DNA from: Bordetella parapertussis
Lineage (GTDB): Bacteria; Pseudomonadota; Gammaproteobacteria; Burkholderiales; Burkholderiaceae_D
Direction: 5' to 3'
Assembly: GCA_945867725.1 (NCBI GenBank)
Contig: CAMBJI010000077.1
Location: 1 to 8,328, forward strand
DNA: 8,328 nucleotides
The notes under the pieces are model-generated. The model was not told the origin of the DNA, ran no database searches, and worked only from the letters and a program-made list of their open reading frames with translations. Positions 1 through 6,927 of this stretch are shown here, piece after piece. Numbering within the stretch: the stretch's first letter is position 1; the number at the start of each line of letters is the position of its first letter. The translations under genes were made by a program, and so were the position numbers.

Positions 1-116
1 CCCCACCACCTACCCAGAGTTGGTCGAGAAATTCCGCATTGGAGGCGGACGAAGCAAGCGTTGCTGATATCACATGAATGATTCCACCGAAGTCGTTTGC
101 GTATGTAGCAATGCAC
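1..116 (-). pseudogene. Probable helix-turn-helix transposase fragment, cut by the window edge
   Basis: A reading frame on the minus strand, open from a possible GTG at 114-116 to the edge, ends in residues reading CGISRPTLGRWWG, preceded by a DISNACF stretch. The pattern 'GISRPTL..W' is typical of the recognition helix in the N-terminal helix-turn-helix of DDE transposases (IS481-like and relatives). Only about 38 codons are visible, and a TAG stop in the same frame lies just upstream at 126-128. It could be the start of an intact transposase, a remnant, or a chance frame. No ribosome binding site stands out. The nearby IS3 remnant makes a second mobile-element trace plausible. The family assignment is tentative. 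Confidence 0.35.
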
Positions 117-201
117 CGCGTAATTCTAGTTCAAATGGTCTCTACGATTCATGAACTCTATTACACTAGCGCGCAGGCACCAAGGAATAACCCCAAGTAA
201 A

Positions 202-591
202 TCAACGGGGCATTTCTTCCCGAATGGATCGTCTCAACAAAGAGAGGAACTCGCTTTCATTTGAAATGAATTCTGATTTTGAAACTGGTGCAGAATCAAC
301 ACCCTGTTTCAGGGTAATGCGTACTTTGACTTTTCCGCCGAGATCTTCCAGTGCAACGGTGGCAAGGACTATCTTCAGGTTGTTACCTTCCTTGTATTGT
401 CTGTAAGCGTCGATCTCTCCCGAGTTCCAGTCAAAGGTTCGGATCGTAAAATTAAGATCTTTGAGCGTTGAGAGGGATGCCTGAAAAACTGTCTTATAGT
501 CTGAGCCGTATACATTGGCAGACTCGTGCCGGCTAGTGCTTGTGCAGCCAAGAGATGCTACTAAAATCAGTATGCTTAATATTTTTTTCAT
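202..591 (-). CDS. Small predicted lipoprotein of unknown function
   Basis: Encodes 129 residues. The N-terminus MKKILSILILVASLGC is a short, basic-then-hydrophobic type II signal peptide ending in Ser-Leu-Gly-Cys at residues 13-16. This is a slightly unusual lipobox (Ser at -3 instead of Leu), with Cys16 as the expected lipidated residue. The mature part, about 113 residues, has the outline of a small alpha/beta domain: a helix (YKTVFQASLSTLKDL), then strands including 'FTIRTFDWNSGEIDAY', then 'KVKVRITL', and a C-terminal helix. This 'convert to a state and compare' pattern is seen in many small proteobacterial lipoproteins without an assigned role. I do not recognise the exact family. It lies 36 bases downstream of the CHASE2 gene on the same strand and is probably co-transcribed with it. 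No strong Shine-Dalgarno is seen before the ATG. It is likely anchored in the inner or outer membrane facing the periplasm, where it could contact the CHASE2 sensor domain; that contact is inference. Confidence 0.85.
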   Translation of the reverse strand: MKKILSILILVASLGCTSTSRHESANVYGSDYKTVFQASLSTLKDLNFTIRTFDWNSGEIDAYRQYKEGNNLKIVLATVALEDLGGKVKVRITLKQGVDSAPVSKSEFISNESEFLSLLRRSIREEMPR

Positions 592-627
592 TAGATTGCC
601 CGGTTAGTTAGTTAAAACATTATCTAC

Positions 628-2259
628 TTAGACCGCATAAATTTCCGCGGCATTATCTATAATCAAACCCGCAAGCAGCAATCTAAACTTCTCCCCGCCA
701 ATATCTGTGTCATCCTCCAACGTGACAGAAATGACTTTAATACCGGGTGCCTGCTGAGTGCCAAAGATGTTTAGCAAATCATACTCTGAACTTTGCTTTG
801 AGAGCACGATCAAGGCTTCGTAATCCGAGAACTGCTCGCCTAAAAAACTATTTTTACCAAACAAGTTATCGATACGGATTACCTGACCCATTCCAGAAAG
901 TTCTTGCGCTCTCTGTTCCCACTTAAGCCTGGTCCGAAATCCAAAGAATTTTTGTCGGAAGCCGGCCAAAATCAGCGTGCGAGCAGTGGGGTCCATATCC
1001 CCCTGCCAGTAACCCGGACATGCACGAGCCGAATTGTCGCTCATGGTTCGGATTAACTTAACCGCAGCAAATACTATCAACACAAAAGACATGGTGTCGG
1101 ATAAGTCGATAAGCAAATAGGTGTAACTAGCGAAAAAAAGCATTACTGCCGTTAGGCTAAGCTGAAGCAAAATGAAAATCCGATTAATTTTCTCCGGTTC
1201 GACACGAATAATGGCTAGCAGGACTAGCGCCCATATCGCCACGATGGAGACGATGAGCGAGACCCATGGCGGAATTGTTCTAAAGTAGGTGCCATTAGCT
1301 GCATCGTCAATAGCCGTGGCAAGTATCTCGTTATCATCCTCGACAGCAGTTACTGCTGTTGCCTTAACTTGGCCTATTCCTGGGGCGGAAACCCCAAGGA
1401 CTACGAGCGCATTTTTAAAGCGTAGCGCTTGCTCCGAGCCAGGCTCTATTCGGGTCGCATCTACGAAAGAGATCCGCTGATACCGCCCCTTTTTATTGCG
1501 CCAATTAAGCATGATTGTGTCGGGCACGTCGGTGGTTTGCCGTCCGCTTACATTAAGCGTCATTTTTACAATTGAAGGAAGAGAAAATGATTCCTCGCTC
1601 CATACAAAAGGATAACGTCTGACAATCCCATCATCGTCAGGACGCTGATTACTTACACCAAGGCGATTATGCATCGGCTTAAATACGGGAATAATGGCTG
1701 CGACCGGTATGGGTTCGGTGTTTGATGCATGGACCTTCGAATCGGGGAGCGTGCCCACATTCAGTTTACTGATACTGTCATTTTTTTTGTTTAGTCGTAT
1801 CAGAGGGAATGACACGGGTTCGAGTAAAGCGGCGGTAATTTCCATCGCAGCGTCTGATTCCGGATGCTTCAAATCATGGTCTGACATCATGACATTAAAT
1901 AGAATTCCTTTAACACCCAAGTCAGCCAAGTGCTGAAGACCATCCGCCAGAACGTCCCTTGGCCAAGGCCAGTTACCGTGAGAACTAGACAGCGTGACTA
2001 ATGATCGCTCGTCTATATCCACTATCAGGATATCTTTAGCGGGCTCAGGTCCAGAGAAGCGAATATTCATGATCGCATCGCTGCGAGAAAGCTGTTTTTT
2101 TGTTGCTATACGATCAATTGCGAATGAAAAAAAGACGAACAATGTCGCCAACAATCCTACGGTTAGCAATATTCGATTATCAAAGCGTCTAACGACAACC
2201 GCGACAAACGCCTTCGAGGTGTTTTTTATTCTGCTAAGTGACGAAGAAAATCTCTTCAT
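628..2259 (-). CDS. CHASE2-domain membrane sensor protein with a non-standard C-terminal domain
   Basis: Encodes 543 residues. A membrane segment lies at about 29-48, followed by a complete periplasmic CHASE2 domain (about 55-328). Hallmarks seen are DILIVDIDERSL (76-87), GNWPWPRDVLADGL (95-108), a buried strand GVKGILFNV (115-123), the 'PDDDGIVRRYP' motif (207-217) and FKNALVVLGVSAPG (281-294). Three closely packed membrane helices follow at about 331-351, 360-384 and 387-404, the usual CHASE2 topology. CHASE2 is an extracytoplasmic sensory domain normally joined to a histidine kinase, GGDEF/EAL, adenylate cyclase or Ser/Thr kinase module. Here the tail (405-543, cytoplasmic by topology) shows none of their motifs. 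It has alternating predicted strands (GQVIRID, YEALIVLS, GIKVISVTL) and helices, suggesting a small alpha/beta domain. The ATG at 2257-2259 was chosen because it gives a basic N-terminus before the first helix; no good Shine-Dalgarno precedes it. The gene probably heads an operon with the lipoprotein. Confidence 0.93.
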   Translation of the reverse strand: MKRFSSSLSRIKNTSKAFVAVVVRRFDNRILLTVGLLATLFVFFSFAIDRIATKKQLSRSDAIMNIRFSGPEPAKDILIVDIDERSLVTLSSSHGNWPWPRDVLADGLQHLADLGVKGILFNVMMSDHDLKHPESDAAMEITAALLEPVSFPLIRLNKKNDSISKLNVGTLPDSKVHASNTEPIPVAAIIPVFKPMHNRLGVSNQRPDDDGIVRRYPFVWSEESFSLPSIVKMTLNVSGRQTTDVPDTIMLNWRNKKGRYQRISFVDATRIEPGSEQALRFKNALVVLGVSAPGIGQVKATAVTAVEDDNEILATAIDDAANGTYFRTIPPWVSLIVSIVAIWALVLLAIIRVEPEKINRIFILLQLSLTAVMLFFASYTYLLIDLSDTMSFVLIVFAAVKLIRTMSDNSARACPGYWQGDMDPTARTLILAGFRQKFFGFRTRLKWEQRAQELSGMGQVIRIDNLFGKNSFLGEQFSDYEALIVLSKQSSEYDLLNIFGTQQAPGIKVISVTLEDDTDIGGEKFRLLLAGLIIDNAAEIYAV

Positions 2260-2274
2260 TAAAAGCGCTTTTAA
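2259..2274. promoter_or_regulatory. Perfect 16-base palindrome at the CHASE2 start
   Basis: TTAAAAGCGCTTTTAA is identical to its own reverse complement. It covers the 15 bases before the CHASE2 start codon plus its first base. It could be an operator for a dimeric repressor, or an mRNA structure covering the ribosome binding region. Because its centre is GCGC and its arms are A/T only, an RNA hairpin would be weak. AT-rich palindromes of this length can occur by chance. Confidence 0.3.
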
Positions 2275-2426
2275 AAAAAGACCTAATCAAAATTCTGATG
2301 TCCGTCAGCAATCAGGATGCTCAGCGGGTTTAGTTAAATCGGTCCAGTAGTTGCCCCACCTGCAAATATCGAGCGGTGCGCCTCTCATACAGAACCCACG
2401 CCACCCAGTTTTCGGTAATGCAAGAC

Positions 2427-2918
2427 TCAAGGCTTCAAGGTTAATGTAACTGATTTCTGCGACGGAAGTGTTATGTAAGCCGCGGGCACTAACCTACTGA
2501 GAGCTTTCTTTGGCCGCTCCTCGTTATATTCACCGAGCCAGGTATTAATGATTACATTGGCATAGATTGGACTGCTAAATCAATGCTCTTCCCGGCATTC
2601 GTCTCGGGAGCATTCATTGAAATCATTACCTTAGGCATTCCGATTCGGCTCGCTGGGTCCTACGAGAACATTGTTGAATTGCGGGCGCATATTTTCACAT
2701 CAGCGTGGCTCGGTAGTGTAATTCTCTTACATTACCGCTTTTGGTCGCATTGGGCAGTCAGCGTATCTTGACGGCATGGCCGATAATGCGCGTCATAGTC
2801 TGGCCACTCAGCGCTCGGTTCGACACAATGGCCGGGGCCTCATGCGTCGCGGCGTTAATTGCGTGGTGCGCTTGCTGACTTGTCCTTTTGCAATCCCGTC
2901 AAAGTCGTAGCCTACCCA
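2427..2918 (-). pseudogene. Decayed IS3-family transposase (OrfB, integrase core) remnant
   Basis: Reading the minus strand through stops gives a recognisable IS3-type OrfB core. The best part is the C-terminus: 'INTWLGEYNEERPKKALSRL' followed by VPAAY, ending at a TGA at 2427-2429; this matches the typical 'W..EYNEERPKKALGGLTPAAYA' ending. Upstream in the same frame come SRDECREEH (typical FRDECLNEH) and PSEPNRNA (typical PGKPTQNA), interrupted by stops at 2580-2582 and 2631-2633. A frame change at about 2670-2695 leads to 'SGNVRELHYRATL' (typical SDNGTELTSRAIL) and 'THEAPAIVSNRALSG' (typical TRECLAIVVDTSLSG), with stops at 2695-2697 and 2758-2760. The alignment is good to about 2856; up to the Trp at 2916-2918 it is weak. 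The second catalytic Asp (SDNG to SGNV) and the Glu of FIESFNG are both lost, so it cannot be active. OrfA and clear terminal repeats were not found. Bases 2275-2426, between this and the CHASE2 gene, show no gene. Confidence 0.8.
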
Positions 2919-2972
2919 CGCTTTGACCAGAATAACGCTAAAATTTTTAATCAATCAACTCCCAAACTCCGG

Positions 2973-2978
2973 TATATT
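2973..2978 (+). promoter_or_regulatory. Possible -10 element of the right-hand operon
   Basis: TATATT lies 29 bases before the first ATG of the operon, in an AT-rich stretch just outside the transposase remnant. No convincing TTGACA-like -35 element sits 16-18 bases upstream, so this is either a weak or activator-dependent promoter or a chance match. Some promoter for the operon is expected here, since it is divergent from the left-hand unit. Confidence 0.25.
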
Positions 2979-2995
2979 TTTACAGGGTTAGAGTC

Positions 2996-3000
2996 AGGAG
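2996..3000 (+). promoter_or_regulatory. Shine-Dalgarno AGGAG for the first operon gene
   Basis: AGGAG ends seven bases before the ATG at 3008, an ideal spacing, and fixes the start of the 477-residue protein. It is one of the two strong ribosome binding sites in the right-hand operon; the other precedes the last gene. Confidence 0.75.
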
Positions 3001-3007
3001 AATTATT

Positions 3008-4441
3008 ATGAAAAAAATACTACTAAATATTATTGTGTTATTAGCAACGTTTGGTAGCGAAGCTTACGCCGACAACTTGCTCGATAAGTTCAAGAATGAT
3101 ATCAATAGCTTAACAAAGCCCAAGGCTGAACCCCCAAGCTCGACAATTAAAAACGATAACGTAGTTAATCAACCGTCAAATTCAAGTGCCGCCGGCTCAA
3201 CCGGTCTGGATATGCGCGTTCCCGACAATTGGTGCAAGCAACAGATGGCGCTGCTTGCAGGCAAAAAAATTAATACGGCGCTGGTTCAAGAAGAATTCAC
3301 GATTAAAGACCTCGACGAGTTGCAGACTGCCTTTTTTGACAGGTTAGATGCTGAATCACAACTAAAGGCTTACCAAAATCCTAAGCTTTGGCAGTCGAGT
3401 TTTGAAACAGTGAAAGTTCGAGCGCTGTACAACGCCTTTGTCGCATTTCCGGAACCCGATACCTTAGCTCTGATCATTGACCGCTCGCGAAATTCTGGGG
3501 ATTCGCAGGAAAAAAATGACGCCAGAATGGCTCTTGCGTTTATTCATCTGATGGCACCAGATCTATCGCTTAAAAAAGATCGTTGGGTTGAATTGCATAA
3601 GCTCGCAGGCTCGGAACATTGGACGTCGTTGGTTTTTAAAGCGCGCTTGCACGCCTACGGTGAGGGTGGATTGAGCCAGAATCCGAAAGCCGCTTTGGGA
3701 TACCTTGTTCAAGCGGGAAACAAGAAGGTTGAGTACATGCAATCTCGGGGTCGGTATGAGTGGGACAAAAATAATTATGAAGTTCCCTACAACCGATTAG
3801 CGTTTGATATAACGCGAGGCGCGCCCGGGAAGTACCCCGCGTGGGAGCAGTTAAACGAAACACTTTCGCGGATTGATCAAGCTCAGCAGCAGTATATGGC
3901 GCGGTGGCCGAGCACTCGTGCCGGGAAATTGAGCAAAGTGGCTGCCGAGGCTAATAACGAGGCGGTGAATCTAGGAACGCAAGTCATCAAACTGAGCCAG
4001 TCAGGTAATCAAAATGAAGGAATGCTTCAAAATGTGGCATCGCTGCGCGGACAAAAAGCTGGTGACAAGCAGGTCATATCACACACTAACCCGAAGGTAG
4101 AGCTCATATTGCTAGACGCACTGAAACAGTCCGGGGAATTGAACGTTGAACAGAAAAAACTGCTTGATCAAGCCCACCAAAAACGATTGGTCGCCCAAGG
4201 ATTTATTGCTGAGACACAGTCTGATTTGGCGGGACAATTATTCGCAGCACTTGGAAATGGCGGTGGTGATGCAATGGTACTAGCCGCCGCGATATCGCCT
4301 GCTGCTGCTGAAGCCCAAAATGCCCTGATTCGGAGCTGCGAATTTTCTCGTAAGTGGGAGCAAGCGATGCGAGTGAAAAAAACGAATGCTGTGGATAAAT
4401 CGATGGTTAAAGTTGACTTTGCAGGCTACAAAGACGAATAA
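3008..4441 (+). CDS. Exported protein with a Sel1/TPR-like stretch, unknown function
   Basis: Encodes 477 residues with a Sec signal peptide, MKKILLNIIVLLATFGSEAYA, probably cleaved after Ala21. A Ser/Pro/Asn-rich linker (about 35-68) comes next, then a largely helical body. Residues about 209-236 (KARLHAYGEGGLSQNPKAAL and onward) fit the Sel1-like repeat pattern 'A.LY..GEGG..N...AL.YL..A'. Helices of similar length flank it (170-205 and 237-265), so a short solenoid is likely. Sel1/TPR solenoids usually act as protein-binding scaffolds. The C-terminal half (280-450) is helical and Gln/Ala-rich and was not recognised. Only two cysteines occur in the mature chain (Cys76 and Cys444), a possible disulfide in the periplasm. 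This is the first gene of the plus-strand operon, 35 bases before the next gene. Family unknown to me; the export prediction is strong and the solenoid prediction moderate. Confidence 0.9.
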   Translation: MKKILLNIIVLLATFGSEAYADNLLDKFKNDINSLTKPKAEPPSSTIKNDNVVNQPSNSSAAGSTGLDMRVPDNWCKQQMALLAGKKINTALVQEEFTIKDLDELQTAFFDRLDAESQLKAYQNPKLWQSSFETVKVRALYNAFVAFPEPDTLALIIDRSRNSGDSQEKNDARMALAFIHLMAPDLSLKKDRWVELHKLAGSEHWTSLVFKARLHAYGEGGLSQNPKAALGYLVQAGNKKVEYMQSRGRYEWDKNNYEVPYNRLAFDITRGAPGKYPAWEQLNETLSRIDQAQQQYMARWPSTRAGKLSKVAAEANNEAVNLGTQVIKLSQSGNQNEGMLQNVASLRGQKAGDKQVISHTNPKVELILLDALKQSGELNVEQKKLLDQAHQKRLVAQGFIAETQSDLAGQLFAALGNGGGDAMVLAAAISPAAAEAQNALIRSCEFSRKWEQAMRVKKTNAVDKSMVKVDFAGYKDE

Positions 4442-4476
4442 CGATCATACAAAAACCGAAAATGTTTGAATAATTC

Positions 4477-5742
4477 ATGAAGCGAAGAGATTCTTTACGT
4501 GCAGCGCTGGGGCTGATGTTGTCGGGGGGATTCCTGGGCGTGTCGGTTTCATTTGCCAATGACCGACGCGTATTGCCAAAGTCCGCCCCGATATGGACGG
4601 GATTCGGTTTGAACGGAAGCGCAGGTGCTGCACGTTTTGAATTGACTCGCCAATTTGTCAGCCGGTCGCGTGACGGTATGGCGCTGACAGACCCCAAGGC
4701 TTTTGAGTTCATTCGCAATCCGCTGCGCGAATTGCTGGCGGCCCAAAACCCACCACTGGTGCAGTTCAAAGGCTCGGTCACCATGGGTGAGGAGTTGGTT
4801 ATTGGGATGGCTCATGACTACGAGGCCGCAGTAGCCGTCCGTCGGGTTGAGCTGAATAAGCCGGTAAATGACGGCATCATGTTCACATTCATGTCTGGTG
4901 TCGGCTTGATTGTCGGGTACCAACCAAACGTCGGCTGGCGTGTTGTTTCGTCGTTTTCTTTTATGACTCGGGATGAGCGTCCGATTTCTGATGTGGGTAA
5001 GTTAACCAATACGGCTGTTGCGGAACTCGAGCAGATTTACGCGGTACATGCGCGTGCGTTTGTGACCTCTCTCGGCAGATTTAGCAAGTGGAGGGAAGGG
5101 TATTCTTCCAATTTCTTTGCAAGAGTTGTGAGCGCGACAGTTGGAAAGAAAGCCCTGCCGAAACTTGCGGAGTACCAGCTGGAACAGTTCATCACACCTG
5201 AACTGCTCGGATTTGAACTTAGCTCAGCAATCTGCGATGGCTTCAACATGCCGTTGATGCCTTTTCAGGAGAACGATGCACTAGCGAAGCGCTATGCGGC
5301 GAAATTTTCGGAAAGCTTGATGACGCAGGATACGATTACATTGCCTGATATAGATCTGGAATTTGAGATCAATTTGGTTGATGTTACGAAGGAGAAGGTT
5401 CAAAGCCGCCAGAAAGGGGTCACATTTATACGGCGCCAAGTAATTATCAGTTTCCGTGCTTTTGAGCGTTTCGATAAAGGTCCGGATGGCCGAAAGAAGC
5501 TGCTGCAGACGTTTGCAGCCGCGCCTGTAGATGAAGATGTCATCGGTTTTGACTCCGTGTTCGACGACACCCCACAGCGCGATTTTGTCTTTTTCGGGCG
5601 CCTGATCAGCCGAACATTGAATTTGCTGATTACTGGAATAGCGCTCAAAGACGCCAGTCGGCTGGAATCAGTTAATGTCAAATATGGCGAGTTGGTGCAG
5701 AACATACCCAAATTGATGGATCTCTGTGCAAAAACCCGATAA
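4477..5742 (+). CDS. Exported protein of unknown family with a possible Tat signal
   Basis: Encodes 421 residues. The N-terminus MKRRDSLRAALGLMLSGGFL carries a twin-arginine followed by Asp-Ser-Leu-Arg, close to the Tat pattern RRxFLK but with Ser in place of Phe. A weakly hydrophobic Gly/Ala/Leu core and a likely cleavage after VSFA (Ala27) follow. Tat or Sec export are both possible. The body is a mix of predicted strands (LVQFKGSVTM 94-103, GIMFTFMSGVGLIVGY 133-148, GWRVVSSFSFM 153-163, TFIRRQVIISFRAF 316-329) and helices. I recognise no domain or catalytic motif. The mature chain has two cysteines (253 and 417). The ATG at 4477 is the only start that keeps the signal; no good Shine-Dalgarno precedes it, so translation may depend on coupling to the gene 35 bases upstream. 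A periplasmic location is likely. Confidence 0.88.
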   Translation: MKRRDSLRAALGLMLSGGFLGVSVSFANDRRVLPKSAPIWTGFGLNGSAGAARFELTRQFVSRSRDGMALTDPKAFEFIRNPLRELLAAQNPPLVQFKGSVTMGEELVIGMAHDYEAAVAVRRVELNKPVNDGIMFTFMSGVGLIVGYQPNVGWRVVSSFSFMTRDERPISDVGKLTNTAVAELEQIYAVHARAFVTSLGRFSKWREGYSSNFFARVVSATVGKKALPKLAEYQLEQFITPELLGFELSSAICDGFNMPLMPFQENDALAKRYAAKFSESLMTQDTITLPDIDLEFEINLVDVTKEKVQSRQKGVTFIRRQVIISFRAFERFDKGPDGRKKLLQTFAAAPVDEDVIGFDSVFDDTPQRDFVFFGRLISRTLNLLITGIALKDASRLESVNVKYGELVQNIPKLMDLCAKTR

Positions 5743-5797
5743 CTCGACTCAGTCCGATGACGCCAACCCAACACAACTTATCCTCACTCTATATTTT

Positions 5798-6898
5798 ATG
5801 ACTATTAAAATCACAACGTTACTCAAAGTAATCCTGCTGGCGGTCACCCTCTCTGCAACCACTGCTGCGTTTGCCCAGCAAAAATTTGTACGTGGTCAGG
5901 GCATGGGCAAGGACAAAACAGCGGCGATGGTCGCTGCCAAGCGGTCTGCGTGGAATAACTACAAGGCCGAAATCGATGGTGCAAAACTTGATAATGTCAT
6001 GGCAAATGAGAAGCTGTTATTGGAGTCACTCGATGATCTGATGATTGATATTACGATTGTCAGTGAAGAGTGCAAGGATGGATGCACTACGCGAATCAAG
6101 GCGACAATCAATGAAAATCAAATTGAAAGCAAGTTACGCTCGATTGCCAAGGCAGGCGGTGGTGGTACTCCGAAAGGTGGCTCGGGCGATGATATTGCAA
6201 TGCTGGTGATCGCGCGGGTAGCCGATATTAAAAAAACCTACGACAAGCGTGAGACAAAAAAACGAGAGGCAACGGTCAGCACGACCGGCAGCTCGTCTAG
6301 CAAGGATGCTTCCGATGCAGGCGAAAATGTGAATGCTGAGTCGATGTCCGATTCTCAGTCGGCGACGCAGTCAGCGAAAACGGTGACTAGTGGCAGTACG
6401 GAATCCAAAACGGCGACCACGACCTATCTGCCTTGGGGTAGCATCACCGACCTTCAAAACCGCATCAGCGAAGTCCTCACATTGAACAAGATGGCAATTT
6501 CGAGTTGGCAGGAACTGATGAATGACTGCAAGCTCCCACCCACTGAAAAAATGTCAGAACTATTTGCGGAATCCAGTACCGGACAGATTCCGGACAAGAT
6601 GCTGGCCGATATTTTTGCGAAATTGAAATCTCAAGACTGTGGCATCACCAAACTAGTGATTACGTCAATATCAATCGACGGATTTCGTGTAGAGCCAAAT
6701 ACTGGGCTGCAAATGGCAACCGGTAACATCAATGTTCAAGCACTCGATCTCAGCGGGCGTCGTAGCAAACAGATTGGTGCAGCCAATCGGTCATTTAGCG
6801 GGCGTGCGGAAGAAGCGCTGGACGCGGGTCGTAATGCGCTTGCAAACTCAGCGAAAGTAGCAGCCGATGCGATTATCAATCAGGTCAATCTGCGTTAA
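5798..6898 (+). CDS. Exported protein with an FlgT-N-like N-terminal block and Ser/Thr-rich linker
   Basis: Encodes 366 residues from the ATG at 5798. A longer frame opens at a GTG at 5726, inside the preceding gene, but would put 24 polar residues before the signal peptide, so the later start is preferred. The signal peptide ends at TTAAFA (Ala26). Residues about 29-115 begin with 'FVRGQGMGKDKTAAMVAAKR' and continue through a strand-helix domain to KATINENQIESKL; this resembles the small N-terminal domain of FlgT/LPP20-type envelope proteins. Next come a Gly-rich hinge (119-130), a strand DDIAMLVIARVADI (130-143), a low-complexity Ser/Thr/Ala linker (about 155-209) and a C-terminal domain (210-366) ending in a long Ala-rich helix (GRAEEALDAGRNALANSAK). 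Four cysteines (92, 96, 244, 281) allow two disulfides. No clear Shine-Dalgarno is seen. Its role is unknown; it probably works with the next gene product, which has a similar N-terminal block. Confidence 0.87.
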   Translation: MTIKITTLLKVILLAVTLSATTAAFAQQKFVRGQGMGKDKTAAMVAAKRSAWNNYKAEIDGAKLDNVMANEKLLLESLDDLMIDITIVSEECKDGCTTRIKATINENQIESKLRSIAKAGGGGTPKGGSGDDIAMLVIARVADIKKTYDKRETKKREATVSTTGSSSSKDASDAGENVNAESMSDSQSATQSAKTVTSGSTESKTATTTYLPWGSITDLQNRISEVLTLNKMAISSWQELMNDCKLPPTEKMSELFAESSTGQIPDKMLADIFAKLKSQDCGITKLVITSISIDGFRVEPNTGLQMATGNINVQALDLSGRRSKQIGAANRSFSGRAEEALDAGRNALANSAKVAADAIINQVNLR

Positions 6899-6927
6899 GC
6901 AGAACAACTGACCGATGGATGGTAACC

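Noticed and set aside
186..212. CCCC...GGGG stem after the lipoprotein gene as a terminator
   Set aside because: The stem is only about four base pairs with a long loop and no T-run follows on the minus strand.
601..615. Tandem TTAG repeats between the CHASE2 and lipoprotein genes
   Set aside because: Only three short copies; too small to be more than a chance repeat.
1994..2350. Plus-strand frame of 118 codons opposite the start of the CHASE2 gene
   Set aside because: It is mostly antisense to well-supported coding sequence, with no recognised motif or good start signal.
2583..2771. Plus-strand frame of 62 codons in the intergenic region
   Set aside because: It is antisense to the transposase remnant, whose residues align well on the other strand; no ribosome binding site and no recognisable family.
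4407..4784. Minus-strand frames opposite the second operon gene (also 4549-4923 and 5400-5774)
   Set aside because: These lie antisense to a gene with a signal peptide and operon context; no protein-like features were seen.
5726..5797. Earlier GTG start for the third operon gene, overlapping the previous gene
   Set aside because: It would place 24 polar residues in front of a normal signal peptide; the ATG at 5798 is the natural start, although its ribosome binding site is weak.
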